Assembly: GCA_021234155.1 (NCBI GenBank)
Contig: JAJEKV010000002.1
Span: forward strand, 43,203,203-43,267,202
DNA length: 64,000 nt
Reading direction: 5' to 3'
Origin: Isoetes taiwanensis
Taxonomy: Eukaryota > Streptophyta > Lycopodiopsida > Isoetales > Isoetaceae
The notes beneath the pieces were generated by a model. That model had not been told where the DNA came from. It saw only the letters and a program-made list of their open reading frames with translations, and ran no database searches. How positions within the stretch are numbered: the first letter of the stretch is position 1; every line of letters starts with the position of its first letter. The position numbers and the translations under genes were made by a program. Positions 21,331 to 33,742 of the stretch are shown here, one piece after another.

Positions 21331-21869
21331 TAGGATCAAGTCCACGTACTATGCTGAAGGTTCTCAACCTCTTCTTCATCCCTGCAAAATGATATGCTCC
21401 TCTACCTTTTAGTTCTTCCAGTCTATCTTTATCACTCTCCCTCCCTTATTTAAAAGTTCATTTTTTTCTCCGTGTTTACTTCCATGGGAGCCAGAGATTT
21501 CCTTTAGATGTTTAGTTGTTTTTTGGATGCTTTTTCATTCGCATCTCCTGTGCTTTCAAAAGAACTGACCGGACGTTTTCTAGTTATTCGGCTGGCCAAA
21601 TTTTAATGTTGGATAAATTTGTTCTTTATATTTTCTCGGCATGGCGTTGTAGCCTCCGAGACGGTACTAATCAGATGTTTATTGTGATGGTGTTTTCGCG
21701 GATGGTTTTCGATTGATCAACTATCATCTCGGCATGGCCCTAGAGCCTCCTAGCCTTAATTTTAATGACATAGCACATTGATCGTGGTTTTGCTTGAGAC
21801 ATCTAACTCCCTGACAAATTGTTTTATTGCATACTTAATATTGGAAGTTACTTTTTAAGGTCTCTTAAT

Positions 21870-22850
21870 GGTCACATGCGAGGGTGGGTCTCTTTTAGGT
21901 CTCCATTAAGGAATGCACTTTTAAAGTCTAATAGATAGACTGGCAAACTATTGGCTGTTGCAATGCTATAATAGTCCTAACTATCCTCCATGCAATTGGA
22001 GCAAATACTTCAGTAAAATCAACACTTATTTTTTATTATATCCCTTAGCCATAAGATGCACTTTATGCTTCGTCAAAGATCCATCAGACGTGAATTTTCT
22101 TTTGTAGACCCATTTGTTACCTATTATATTGTAGTTGACAACCCTAGGAACCAAGATCCAAGTATTTTGCTGCATCCTGCATAGCATGCTACCAGTGCTT
22201 ATGCTTAATAGCTTGTTTAAAATGCTAAGGATTGTGATTTTCTTGAAAAACAACCATTATGGCATAATTGCAAGAGGAGGAAGTATTAATCAACTCGACA
22301 AAAAGAAATCAAACTTTGAGATATTCGAAGAGTATGGGTTATATCAGGAGGAACAGTCTTTGGTACTCTGGTACAACTTATAGTAATTGATAGACACGCT
22401 ACATAAACAAACATCTGTTGGAAATAAAGTTATACATTCTCCAACCTTTCTTGTTCATAGGATATTTAACAAACACACACTTAAGTGCCCTATGTAATAA
22501 TTTGCCTGGCTTCTTCAATTTCTTCCATAGGAAAGGCAACATATGTGAAACAGCCAAAAACTCTGAGATTGTGAACTCTTGGTTTAGTCCTCAAAAACAC
22601 TTGATAAGGAGTCATGCTATTGGGTGCATCATAGGAGTACTATTGGCCACAAGAATTGTTGTTTGTAATGCCTCTCCCCAAAATCTAAGGTTAACATGTT
22701 TATAGACTAACGTGGATTTCATAAGATTCTGCAAAGATCTGTGTCATCGTTCAACCACATCATTCTATGCAGGAGCATAACAAATAGTCAACTCTCTATG
22801 TATCTTATAATCTTAGAAGAATTTATTAAACTCCCTATTTGGCATATTCA
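21870..22850 (-). pseudogene. Decayed Ty1/Copia integrase-RT relic
   Basis: The minus-strand order is Copia-like. First comes an integrase end (HRELTICYAPA, NDVVER, RFWGEALQTTIL, KCVFVKYPMNKKGWRMYN, about 22850-22400), then an RT start (MQQNTWILVPR, NIIGNKWVYKRKF, KVHLMAKGY, VDFTEVFAPIA, about 22200-21880). Several stops interrupt it. Confidence 0.8.
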
Positions 22851-24900
22851 GTACCATTATCAATTCATGGGACCAACAAGTGGTTCTTATAACCTCCATT
22901 CACGGAACACAAGTGCGTCAACGATGGAACATTATGTCAACAATTGGGTGCAAAAACCCCCCTTCATTCAAATAAGAATTGCTGGAGCTAGGCCCATCAG
23001 ATAGGCTAGAAGAGGCCATGATTAAAAAGTTTAGAATCTAAGGTTTGTAATGATATACAATATGCCTAATAGTTACGGTGCATGTCAAGGTTTGATAATA
23101 ATTCTAGCTTAAATGCACCAAATATAGCGCTCCTCCCCTATCCCCTTCTTCCTTCCTTCCTTCCTTTCACTACTCCTTTAGCGAAATCATTAATTTCTTC
23201 CTTCCTTTCACTACTCCTTTAGCGAAATCATTAATTTCTTTGTCACACTAGTCCATCCGCTTTAAAAACCCATGTTCCCGTTTTAGCTGTACTTTTTTCA
23301 GATTCGAGATTCTCTGAGAGCTTCACGGCTGCCACTGTCGGAGAGGAAGACCCCTGCTCCCACTGTATATTGACATTTGAATTGTTCGCCACCGACACAA
23401 TGAAAGGGGACAGGAAATTTCAGTGAATTTCAAGCCTATATTACATCAAGTAATGTAGGGGTGTGTTAACTGGTGGGTCCCGCTGACTTTATTTATTGTT
23501 TTTTGCAACGTCTATCATTCTCGCCACCACATCATCATGAAATTTCCTGCCCCCTCTCATTACGTGGGGGAATGTGCCTGGGCAATCCCTTACGCGGGGT
23601 ACGGGCCAGGCGCTGCTGACGCGGCTTGCCAGGCCCTTACCCCGCGTAAGGGCCTGCCCAGGCACATTACCTCTACCATAGGCACCACCAACATATGACA
23701 TACACACCACCAACATATGATATCAACTACTCTTTATGATTCCATCACTGAACTTTAAGATTCAAAATTTAAGATTCCTAACTTTATTCTTGTCAAAGAA
23801 AAAAATTGGTAAATTTGGGCATGAATTAGTTGACTCCGGAAAGCGGCAGCGGCAACACCCCTATAGCACATCTCTGTACCTTGAACGCCACAAAGCAGAC
23901 AGGCATACTAAAATTTTTGACAATTGGTCAAGTCACACAAACCCAACAAAACGCGACACCTTTTCTTTTGTCAAACTGCCCAATTTTCCATGGGTTTGCC
24001 TTTTGTCAAAATGATGATTTCAGACAACATGAAACGAATAGAAGCAACTTCCATCCAACCACATTTTTTAAGCTTTGAGAATTACAAAGTGCTAAAAAAT
24101 AGATCCATCTGAGTTTGAAAACAAAAAAGCTTTAGGCAAGCGCACGCTTATGAGCCCAAGCCTTGACCAGTGAAAATATAGCTTCTGCCTACAAATTAAA
24201 CTCTAAGCCACTTACATAACTTGCTCACGATTTATCCTTGCATAAAAGGCAAATTCAGAAGTTGAGCATGCCTTCAAATAGCAACAAAGATGTACCTGTC
24301 AATGTGCACACCTCAAAGCTCCTTTGCGTGATACAAAACAGGGACTGTCACCTTTGGTACAAACTTGACACAAAGAATAGCAGCCCCCATGTTGGTGCAG
24401 GATTCTGTTCCACGCTCGACCTGCTTCAAGCAATCATTTTAAGCAAAGACTGGTATCAGATGGTAAATCCACTTTGTAACATGAGAGCTTGAATGTGTTT
24501 GCCACATGCAAGGCCAAAGAATCCAATGTGCATCCAGTATAAGCAGAAGATTCAAACCAACAAAACATTGCTGCATTTAGTCAGACTTGGATGCTGCTGC
24601 ATAGATGTTAATAGAAGATGCAGTGCAGGCGGAGGCCAGAATGCCAAAGAACTCGTCTGAAGTGCAGCGCTGCATTTTTCATTCCTTTACTACTCTTCAT
24701 GATCATCAGATTGAAAATACAAAAACGTACAATCAATATTGCAGCACATGAGAAAAGCTAAACTACTTGCAGGGACACGCATGCAAGATATTTGAAAGTT
24801 GAATCTCAATTTGCTTATCTGCACGGACGCTGGAAGTTAAAATTGTGATGAAATTTCCCCTTAACGTACTTCCATTTTAAAAAACATGCTTATCCCCCTT
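22851..24900. other. No gene recognised between the Copia relic and the SAS-4 gene
   Basis: AT-rich sequence with a TTCC microsatellite and a roughly 58-bp tandem duplication near 23155-23240 (CACTACTCCTTTAGCGAAAT twice), and the GC-rich hairpin at 23571-23668. Positions 24900-25048 are the likely 3' UTR of the SAS-4 gene. Confidence 0.5.
23571..23668. repeat. GC-rich inverted repeat (98-nt hairpin)
   Basis: The arms at 23571-23607 and 23631-23668 are near-perfect reverse complements (AATGTGCCTGGGCA, CTTACGCGGGGTA on the left; ACCCCGCGTAAGGGCC on the right), with a 23-nt loop. They stand out in an AT-rich background. Confidence 0.8.
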
Positions 24901-25048
24901 TTGTCTAATATGAAGAAATCAAAGAATGAACACAAAAATACCGACAACATAATAAATTCAGGAAGACAAAGGAAATGTTTTTCCATTGATGAGATATAGC
25001 GAAAGCCACGGATGGTTTTTTGTGCTGTTTTCTTTTTCCTTGAATGCT

Positions 25049-28000
25049 TTAGCCATCCATCTCGTGGCGCAGCACCTCCTTGGGGTAAATTACTTTTTTT
25101 TCACCATTGGGCCAATGTTCTTCCACCTATTCCCAAATCGCACATCGGTATCATTAGTACATCAAGTGCCTTTTCAATAAATAAAGACAGCTACCTGGTG
25201 GTTGGGAAGATAGAATATCTCAACTCCATTTGGTTTAGTTGTATGCCAGGTATCAACTTCATAGTAATAATACTCAATTGTACCATCAGGCAGGTTATTT
25301 TGGATGTCACCATTTGGAAAGTATATACATGCAAGTCCATCCTGGTATGCCTATAAATGCAATCAAGCAAATTAAATTAATCGTATTTTCCAAAGCACAA
25401 CGGACATTTTAGGAGGTCTTCTTACAAGGCCAAAGTAAAATGCAGGTAACACTATCCTTGTCAGCGCCCTTATGACTGGTTGTTAAGTAGATGACGGCTA
25501 ATAGGAATTAGGAGATTTTTATAACATTTGCTTGGTTTTAGCCACTTAACCAGAACCTTGTATATATGCACTAGTGACTATACATCAAAACGATGGTTTT
25601 GATATGGAACACAGATGCAAGACAATGTCTAACAGAAGGACTTTATATTGCAAACATGTCGATTAAGAACTTATGGTTATACTCCAGCATCAGCAATGGT
25701 TACAAAACATTCTACACGATGGACACTTATGGTGTTTTAGCTAACGAGACAGGACTTTATGTTTCCAAGATGAATTTGTCATACCTCTTCTCTAGTTCCA
25801 TCAAGAAAAACATGAGATTGCCGTCTACTTCTACAATAACCAATGGCATGTAACTTTGGATCACGTGCATTGACATTCTGTTGATCTTCCACGTCTGTAA
25901 GGCAATCCAGCACTTAGACATTGCTTGTTCTAATTCTAGTACTCAGCTATATCCCAGCTATAGAATAAAACTATACAATGGACCATACCATGTTTCTGAC
26001 CATTAATCTTTTTTGCATAGCCTTCTGTGCCTTCGTATGAACCCAATACGCTATTGTTGTTCACTGGTCGAGATGTGCCCCGAGCAGATGGATATACACT
26101 TGATATGTTATCATTTCCTTCACCTGGGAAGCCAGGTGCAGTATCTGCAGTGGTGAAGTCCTGTGGAGCTCGGTGTTTTTCTTTGCCTTCAGTGGCATCA
26201 TTGCATTTATGATATTCATCGTGCAGTCTAGTGCCTTTGCATTCTTCAAAAGCAAGCTGCATTCCGGCGTTCTGCTCAGACCCATGCTCCAAAACTTCTC
26301 CAGCGCCACTACCATGGTTTACCTTCTTACCATTTCCAGCTAACAGCTGCACACCAGAGCCCACCGTAAAGTCTTATCAATCATTGCGAAAGATGACAAA
26401 CAATAGAATTTTTAGCATTTAATATTCCTCCAGGGATTTAGCACAAGCATCACAGGTCTTTATGTTACAAAGTCTGTATCCCCTGCATATTTCCTGTCTT
26501 TGACCAAAGATGTGAAGAATGAAACTTTGCTTAATCACAATAGGGGCATGCTGACCTCCAGCGATGGCCTAATAAGATCTACTACTATCTCCTAGAGCTC
26601 ATCTGGGAGATGCCTTACCAAAAGCATAAAATTACTGTCTATATATATGCAGAGCTCAGAAGCTTTTTATTTCCAGGCGATTGAACAATATGGAGAACTG
26701 CCAGTTTTCTCTATTTAAATTTAACAGATGACAACTAGAGTTGGCTGCATGAAGAGCTTGTTTTGCTTTGAAATTTACAAGAAAAGGGCTACTATTCTTT
26801 TCAATTCATCCAAAGAGAATTAGATATTATGGCATAACATTTGATATACATGCACAAGAATGGAGAAATCTTTAAGTAGAGTTATAAGCAGTACATCGCA
26901 CTAGGTAAGAGTGCCCTTGCAAACTTTATCTGTCACTAGGATTAGAACTGACCTTATCAGGCTCACCTATAGGCCCAGGTAATGCTGGCACTTTCTTTCC
27001 TTGTAACTTATATATTTCTTGTTGATCCCATTGCGTGATTAACTGCATTTCGTATCTCTTTATCTGATACGAAAGTAACCCGTCAATGTTTCGTTTCAAT
27101 CATCACCTCCATAAGCATAAACAGTCAACCCCTATATTAATGATGTTGTCCCCATATGCATGACTGTTTTCTCAAAAGTTAAGGACAAATTTCATGTTGC
27201 AAACAAAAACTGCAAGGAAGCTACACGAGTCATGGAGAGCAGATGAGGAACACAATAGTGGTGGCCAATTAAAGTAAGTTGCCCTGACGATATGAATTAT
27301 ATACTTGTGTCTAAAGTTGATTGAAATAAGCATTGCGGCTCAATAGGATGACCTAAAGCTGGCCTTAAAATATAACCATAGAAATGAGAAATAGCTGGCA
27401 GCAATTAGATTGATTAGAAGAATGAAGTTTTCTTAGGAGAATAAACAGAAAGTTTGAAAAAATATCATGATAAGGTGAGGAAAGTTCAGACCAACCACCA
27501 ACCTCGCTTTGAAGCTCATGAATTTGCCCTGTAAGCTCCTCTATTACCTTTCGTAGTCTCCTTGTCTGATACAAGCCATACAAGTAACATGAGGTTTTTA
27601 TAAACTGATAAATGCTGCAAAACTTTATAGCATGGTTTCTGTTGTATTGAGCTCCAAGCAATGCGCTATCCTGTCGCAAGTTTCTCCCTTACTTCATGGC
27701 AGGAATTTCATTGTTTATGTGAATTTTGCTAAGGATAGCTATTACTTCTATTTTCGTTTTCTGACCTGAGATGATAGAATACCAGAACAAACACAAGACT
27801 TCCAAGTCCTACTGGGGGCCAGGGCGTCTTTACCCATGATGAAGATGCAGGGATGAATATAAATAGGAATGCAGATGAAGTAGAGAATCTTTCTGACCAC
27901 CCAATACATCTAATAAAACTACACGAGGGTTCACAATATAAACTTCTATTTACAGTTCAAGGCTAGAAGTTACAACTGTGTAGTAAGGGACAGCGTGTCA

Positions 28001-30588
28001 CATTTTGGACATCTATTGCGAGCCAGTGTACTCTAGAGAATGATGCACCCAATGGACACCTATGACAATTTGACCAGCTTGGAAATTCTTTGCAGATATA
28101 AAGGTCTTTTAAAGTCTGCAGGAGACCACTTGGGTAATTACAATCATTTCCATGTCCAAACAACAGGGATGCATGTAATCACTGCGGGTAACAAAACGAT
28201 AATGAACATACTGTTAATCGCCAGCGAGACTCTTTTTTAACCACTTCTTCCTCTTTTTGGGAAAGTTGACTCTTAAGGTCCTGTATTTCTTTACGCTCCT
28301 TTTTTGTTGGAAGTAAGGAAAGCAAATTTGATTGTTTCTCCAAAAATTTCCGATCCCTTTTCAACTGTTGCATCTGTCAGCCAACATACCATGGCAAAAA
28401 GTTCAAAATCATATAAAATGCACTGCCTGTTTTCATCACTACCAACACAGATATTCTCAATTGTGACACATTCTTTTTTTTTTTTTAATTGAAGGCAGGT
28501 AACTGTGTCACATTCTTAGCTATGAACTTACCATAATCACCAATGGTTTACGTCAGACTGAGAAACTTATATAATATATCCCATGTTGCTTTACCTGTTC
28601 AGTCTTGTAAGCATCAAACGCTTGTATGTCAAGTGCTTTTTTATGTTCCCATTGTGCCTTATCTTCAGCAAGACGAGCTTTGCTGCTCTCATATTCCTGA
28701 AGGTTTAACTCATCAATATCAAACCCTATTTCCCCTTCAAAACAATCAGACTAAGACTTATGTGAAACCTAAGTGCATTAATAAACAAGCATAGAGATTT
28801 ATCAATTCAGCTATCAAATGACTTTTGCCATCTGCGTAACCAAAAGATACTTTTATTTGCAATATATAAGAAACCACATTATGCATAACAGTCATAAACC
28901 ATGTTCTTGATAGCAATCAAACTACTTTGTCAACTTCGTAAAGTTTGAAAAATGTTGTTACACAAAAAATTTACTTAGGCGCAACAAGAATTTAAACCTA
29001 CTAATCGAGTGCATGAAAACAATTATTGCTCCTAAAACATTACCTTTACCAATTTCTCAAGTTTCTTATTTTCTCTTTTAAGTAATGACAACTGGGAATC
29101 CATTTCTTTCAGTCTTTCCTCCGATGCTGAAACATTATTGATAACTTCAGGTAATGGAGTTCTCATGAAAACTTTTGCTGCCTTCTTGCCCTTCTGTCTT
29201 CTACAATTTGAATAAACAGATTGAACCAACGTTGATACAGGACTCTTTGCTTGGAGTGAACACTCTGCATGGGAAACTGGGACATACACGGGCGGCAACG
29301 AGTAATTGGATTCTCCAGCGCCAGCCTCTTGCCTTAATTCTGCAACCTTAGGAGGACTTGTCCTTCCATTCGTGCCATCAGGGAGAACCTAGGGAACAGA
29401 GACCTTGGAGGGGTTATTTCCTCTAGAGTGCATAAAAAAGGGAGGAAAGAATAGAATAGAAGAGGAGGAGGGAGAGGGGAGGGGAAAAGAGTGGGAGAAC
29501 AAACTGATCTGTCAAACAAAAGAGAGAACTTTTGATTGCTTCAAGTACCAGATTGATACCAAACAGCTTGTCACTAAATTTCTCAAACTATCGCTCTGTT
29601 TTTACCTCCATAGAATCACTGCTCCAGGAACTTGCATCATCAAACCCATCACAGCCGTCCAATTTATTTTCTTGTTTATCAAAATCCACAAGTTTCTCCT
29701 CCATGTGTCCTGGACACATGAGGAGACACAAATCAGTTGGAAGAACAGTAATTACGCAAAAGTTAGGATAACATTATAATTCAAAAGAGCTGGATGAGAA
29801 CCTGAAAGGTCACCACATGATTCCCCTTGTAAAAGATGTGGTTCATTTGGATTTGGTGGTGCAATTGAGTAATGTAAAAGATGCTTGCTGCGACCATCCA
29901 GGAACGTTTTGGGGCTTCTGTTTTCATCATCTGTCAAAGAATGGAATACATCCTGGCTAATCACATCGTTGCCACGAGTTTTAGTGCAACCATGTCGCCT
30001 GGCCTCCGCATGAAAAGGATCTGTTATTTTCTTTATGGGACTTGATGGTCTTGAGAACCACATAACATCCTGAAACTGTTGAGGTTCCTTCCACCTACAG
30101 CCAGCGTTTCCCTCGTCTGTGATTCTGTTAACGGGCACTAACCAGCTAGTGTCTGTTGAAGAAGTCTCATGAAATACCAATTCATCCAACGACTGCAAAG
30201 AAGAAAATCTTATGTTTGGGAGTGCCTCTTTGGTCCTTTTGCTAATTTCTAAGGAAATACTTTCTTCTCCCAACTCGCTTATGCTTTTTGCACAAGGGTG
30301 TTCATTTTCAGGTTCTGATGCATTTTCCCACTCAGGGCACTCGACCGTTTTAGACGAGGAAGGAATAACCTGGTTATGAATGCTCTCAGTTTCTTCTTTA
30401 CCTGGCGGAAATCCTATGGCGCAATTGCCAGGTTGAGAACCGGAATTATCACTTTGATAGCTCGACCCACCATCTTCCTCAGTCGAATTTATGCTCGATA
30501 ACTCCTCATCGTCATCTTTCGAACTCAACCCTGCAGATTCTTCATCGTCCGAACAAGAATTGATGTCAACAGATCTTACGTCTCCCAT
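25049..30588 (-). CDS. SAS4: Centriole assembly protein SAS-4/CPAP (CENPJ) homologue, 11 exons
   Basis: Exons in transcript order: 30588-29802, 29709-29606, 29388-29044, 28750-28595, 28373-28212, 27565-27503, 27063-26953, 26346-25989, 25894-25785, 25350-25195, 25126-25049. They total 2430 nt (809 codons plus TAA), in frame throughout, with GT-AG junctions; the last intron has a textbook TACTAAT branch site. Residues 1-262 are acidic and Ser-rich. A long coiled coil (about 385-576, with LSLLKRENKKLEKLVK and RLRKVIEELTGQIHELQSE) precedes a low-complexity exon. The C-terminus (about 715-803) is the TCP10/G-box beta domain with the recurring PNG/PDG signature: FLDGTREE, YFPNGDIQNNLPDGT, YYYYEVDTWHTTKPNG, EEHWPNGEKKVIYP. 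In animals this domain binds STIL/Ana2 and the protein adds tubulin to the centriole. It is shorter than animal CPAP and the G-box ends early. The exon 4 acceptor and exon 1 donor (GTTCTC) are the weakest junctions. Confidence 0.9.
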
Positions 30589-32259
30589 TACTTAGGGCTA
30601 GCTAGGCCAAGCGGTCACATTCTTAACAATTTCGTGGTTGCAAAGCCATGCATGCAACGATGTACTGTTCTTGTTCTTGGTGCGAGCCACCATCGTGGCT
30701 GATATGGGGTAGCGCTCAAACAAAAAGGGGGGGAAAAGACCGGCTTCACAGCGACCGGAAACCATTACCCACGCAAAGCTACCGTTGGACGGAAAGAGAT
30801 GCCACGTGGCAGACATGTCGACGTCCATCTATGTCTCGCTTTTTTTTTATCTTCCATTATTGAAGCTTTGTTTGCCAATCTAGTGGTTTTTAAGGATTTG
30901 GCTTGTGGCTTGAGGCCCTTGTGCTCCTTCAGTTTGCTTGCTGTGTTAGAAGGACAATGTGAAGCAAACTAATTAGGCCATCTTTCCTCCTTACAATGTT
31001 TCCTAGTAGACATCTTTCAATTAACGAGCTTTTTATCTTGCGTGTGGCTGGTTTTTATGGTTGATCTGGAAGAGAAGAAGATTGTTTATCTTTAAAAGCA
31101 TGGATACTGCAGATGAGATTTTTTTTCAATAGACAACAATAAAATTGTTATGCTATCGTTCTCTTCTTATATAGAAGAGAATGCCACCGTTCTATTACGA
31201 TTGCAATAGAACCGACATTCCTTGGATGGGGACATCCTTCTTTGCATCTCCTATTTATACCGTCTCCTTTTTCATTTTCATTCATCGGCGTTCTCTTGAG
31301 CTCCATTCTTTTTTCCTCTTTGGCTCTATAAGTTTTCCTATCGCTAACAAATCTATTCTTCTAACAGGTAAGTTTTGAATAAGTTAGCTTTGGTTGGTTC
31401 CTCATCCGATGATGGTGCATCTTTGTGGATCGTCTTTTCCTTCAGTACTATGGCATCTATTTCATGTTACGGCACAAGCTTGGGGGCGTGGCTCAGAGGA
31501 AGGATTTGCAGAGACAAACACAGAGGCAAGAGCTTTTAGATTAATATTTTGATTGATTGTTTAACCTTAGGAGTTTTAAGTTATAATTAAAATAAAGGGA
31601 ACCATTGAAATATTGAAATGTTAAAAACTAAAGAAAAAGGGCCGCTACTGTAGCGACCTGTGGCAAACGGAACTGCCAGGGATGAATCCGTAGCAGATCC
31701 AAGGATCATCCGGAACCTGCAACCTTTTAGCAGAAAAGGCCCTGAGATGGCCGGAATTAGCTCCTGGGCCAATGCAACTGGCCGGATTTAGCAAAAGATC
31801 AAAGGGGAAACCCAGATTTAGATCTATAATACCTTTTTAGAATAGTATAAGCAGCAATCGATCTGCAGAACTGAGGGAGAAGCTGGAAGTGCTTGCCTGT
31901 GATAGAAGTCTGATTGCTTTGTAGAACTTCTGATAATCTGTTGTTGAATTGAGTGCCTACCTTAGTTTTAGAGTATTCCAGAGAATCCCAAAGAGGTTAC
32001 TAGCTGGTTAGCAGACTCTCAGAATTGGGAAGAATTTGAGCCTAGTCTTGCCGTATTTGCAAATCAGAGCCCGGTTGGGTGGAGAAGTTGTGCCGAAAGA
32101 ACTTGATCTTGAGTTACCAGGTTGTTTTGGTTAACCGTGTTTGATAGTTTTGCAGACAGGAAAGACCGTTTGTATCATTTCCCCTTCTTTAATTTTGGTT
32201 TATATTGTTATGCATCTGTTTTCCCTTTTCTTCTGATTTGGTGAATCTACAATCGATTT
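30589..32259. other. Upstream region of the SAS-4 gene; no gene seen
   Basis: The first 300 bp should hold the minus-strand SAS-4 promoter; no clear TATA was identified. A dispersed repeat copy lies at 31181-31340 and a short palindrome (TTCTCTTC...GAAGAGAA) near 31159-31181. Confidence 0.45.
31181..31340 (+). repeat. Dispersed repeat, copy 2
   Basis: Related to 20998-21150 (AATAGAACC, TTTTTCATTTTCATTC, TTCTCTTGAGCT). Confidence 0.45.
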
Positions 32260-33013
32260 TGATATGGAGCAAGCACGGGGGAGTGGTCCATGGCGAATGG
32301 GTTATTGGTTTTATGGTAAATACTATGTAAATGTTATTCCTAAGGTCACCTAGTAATATAAAGGGGCATAGGATAACATAGCATTTGGATGTGAAGAACC
32401 ATTGATATTTATGGACGGGGTCGAGGCACTATCATTGGGGATGGTTATTGGTTGAGAAAAAGATCATAGATAATGTCCCATATAATAAGGCAAGGAGATA
32501 TTTTGGGAAAAAAGGCAACTGCCTGCTAAAAAAGGTTAAAGTCGCAGAGAGATCTATAAATAGAACCGAAACTTCAATTGGACATATCTCCACAACCAGA
32601 GCTCCGATTGAAGCGATCTTTACCTCTTTGGAACCGTCTCGGAGTCTAGTTTCCGAATTGGGACGGCACATTCTGTAGTTCATCCGGAGGAGAGAGTAAT
32701 GGCCGAAAAGGTGACAAGGGGTCACAGATCACTGCCATAGTGACTTCACATATCTGCAATTGTTTTTATGATGTGTGGCTATTTGGAGTAGCTAGATTAG
32801 TCTGGAAGGCCAATAAGCCAAATGCCAGCGCTTTGTATTTACCATAGTACTTGTGTTTTTGCCAATAACCCAGTGGATCCGGTTGGGTGGTTAATGGTGC
32901 TGCCATATCAATTGTGCATGAATAAAGTTTCTTTAGTCCGGTGTTCTATTATTTCATTACGGTTCTATGATTCTATGTTCCTACAACTTCCCAAATATAC
33001 ATGAATTGTATCA
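32260..33013 (+). repeat. 5' LTR of the non-coding LTR element
   Basis: Begins TGATATGGAGCAAGC and ends AATTGTATCA. Nearly identical to 36185-36938. Confidence 0.95.
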
Positions 33014-33015
33014 AG

Positions 33016-33027
33016 TGGTATCAGAGC
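33016..33027 (+). other. Primer-binding site of the non-coding LTR element
   Basis: TGGTATCAGAGC lies 2 bases after the LTR and is complementary to initiator methionine tRNA. Confidence 0.92.
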
Positions 33028-33742
33028 GGAGGTTTGAGATTCTTTTGGGAACCATGGGCAATGGGATCACCAGTGGAATTTGGACTCTCTAAACTGTGAG
33101 AGGAGATTATCATTTTGAGGTTCACAAGAAGATATTTGGATTAGCCCAATGGAGTAAAAGCTTTTATGCATGAAGGGAAATCATATAATATTAGAGCAGT
33201 TAATGGAACTGAGTGGACTTGGTGACTATTGCTGCAAGAGAAGCTAGAACATCAGTAGCAGAGAAGAGAAAACTCAGTGCTTTCGTGGAGAGTGTTCGAA
33301 GTATATGGACCGACTTGTTGTGAACGAGTTCGGATTATTGGGGAAACTTCTATGATCCTTTGGGGATTATGGAATAATAAGGGTGACTGCTGTGCTGTCA
33401 TGGAAAAGCTTGTCATGAAGACAAGTAGTTTATCGTGGAGACAAGTTGTCATGGAGACAAATAGCTTGTCATGGAGACAAGTAAAAACGGGCTGCTACCA
33501 AAACATTGAGTTACGCTTTGTCATTATAGCCAAACTACTCGCCATAACCTCTTGCCATCTCTAGAAGTTCATCTTGGTCATATGAGCCTGTGTAAATTCC
33601 AATCTTTAAGCCTGAGTATGGAGAACTGCAAAAGCATCTTGATTGCGATATGAGTCGATCGTGGTGATCTGAGAGACTGATTGGCCGTGGGGGTCATCTA
33701 TATAAATATTTGACTTGGGAAGTCATCTATATTAACACTTGA

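Noticed and set aside
23489..23716. 75-codon minus frame with GRGNVPGQALTRGKG
   Set aside because: It runs through the GC-rich hairpin; coding appearance is due to the inverted repeat.
28462..28520. Poly-T run flanked by TGTGACACATTCTT-like repeats in an intron of the SAS-4 gene
   Set aside because: Looks like a tiny A-tailed insertion in reverse, but only about 45 bp with imperfect flanks; too little to support.
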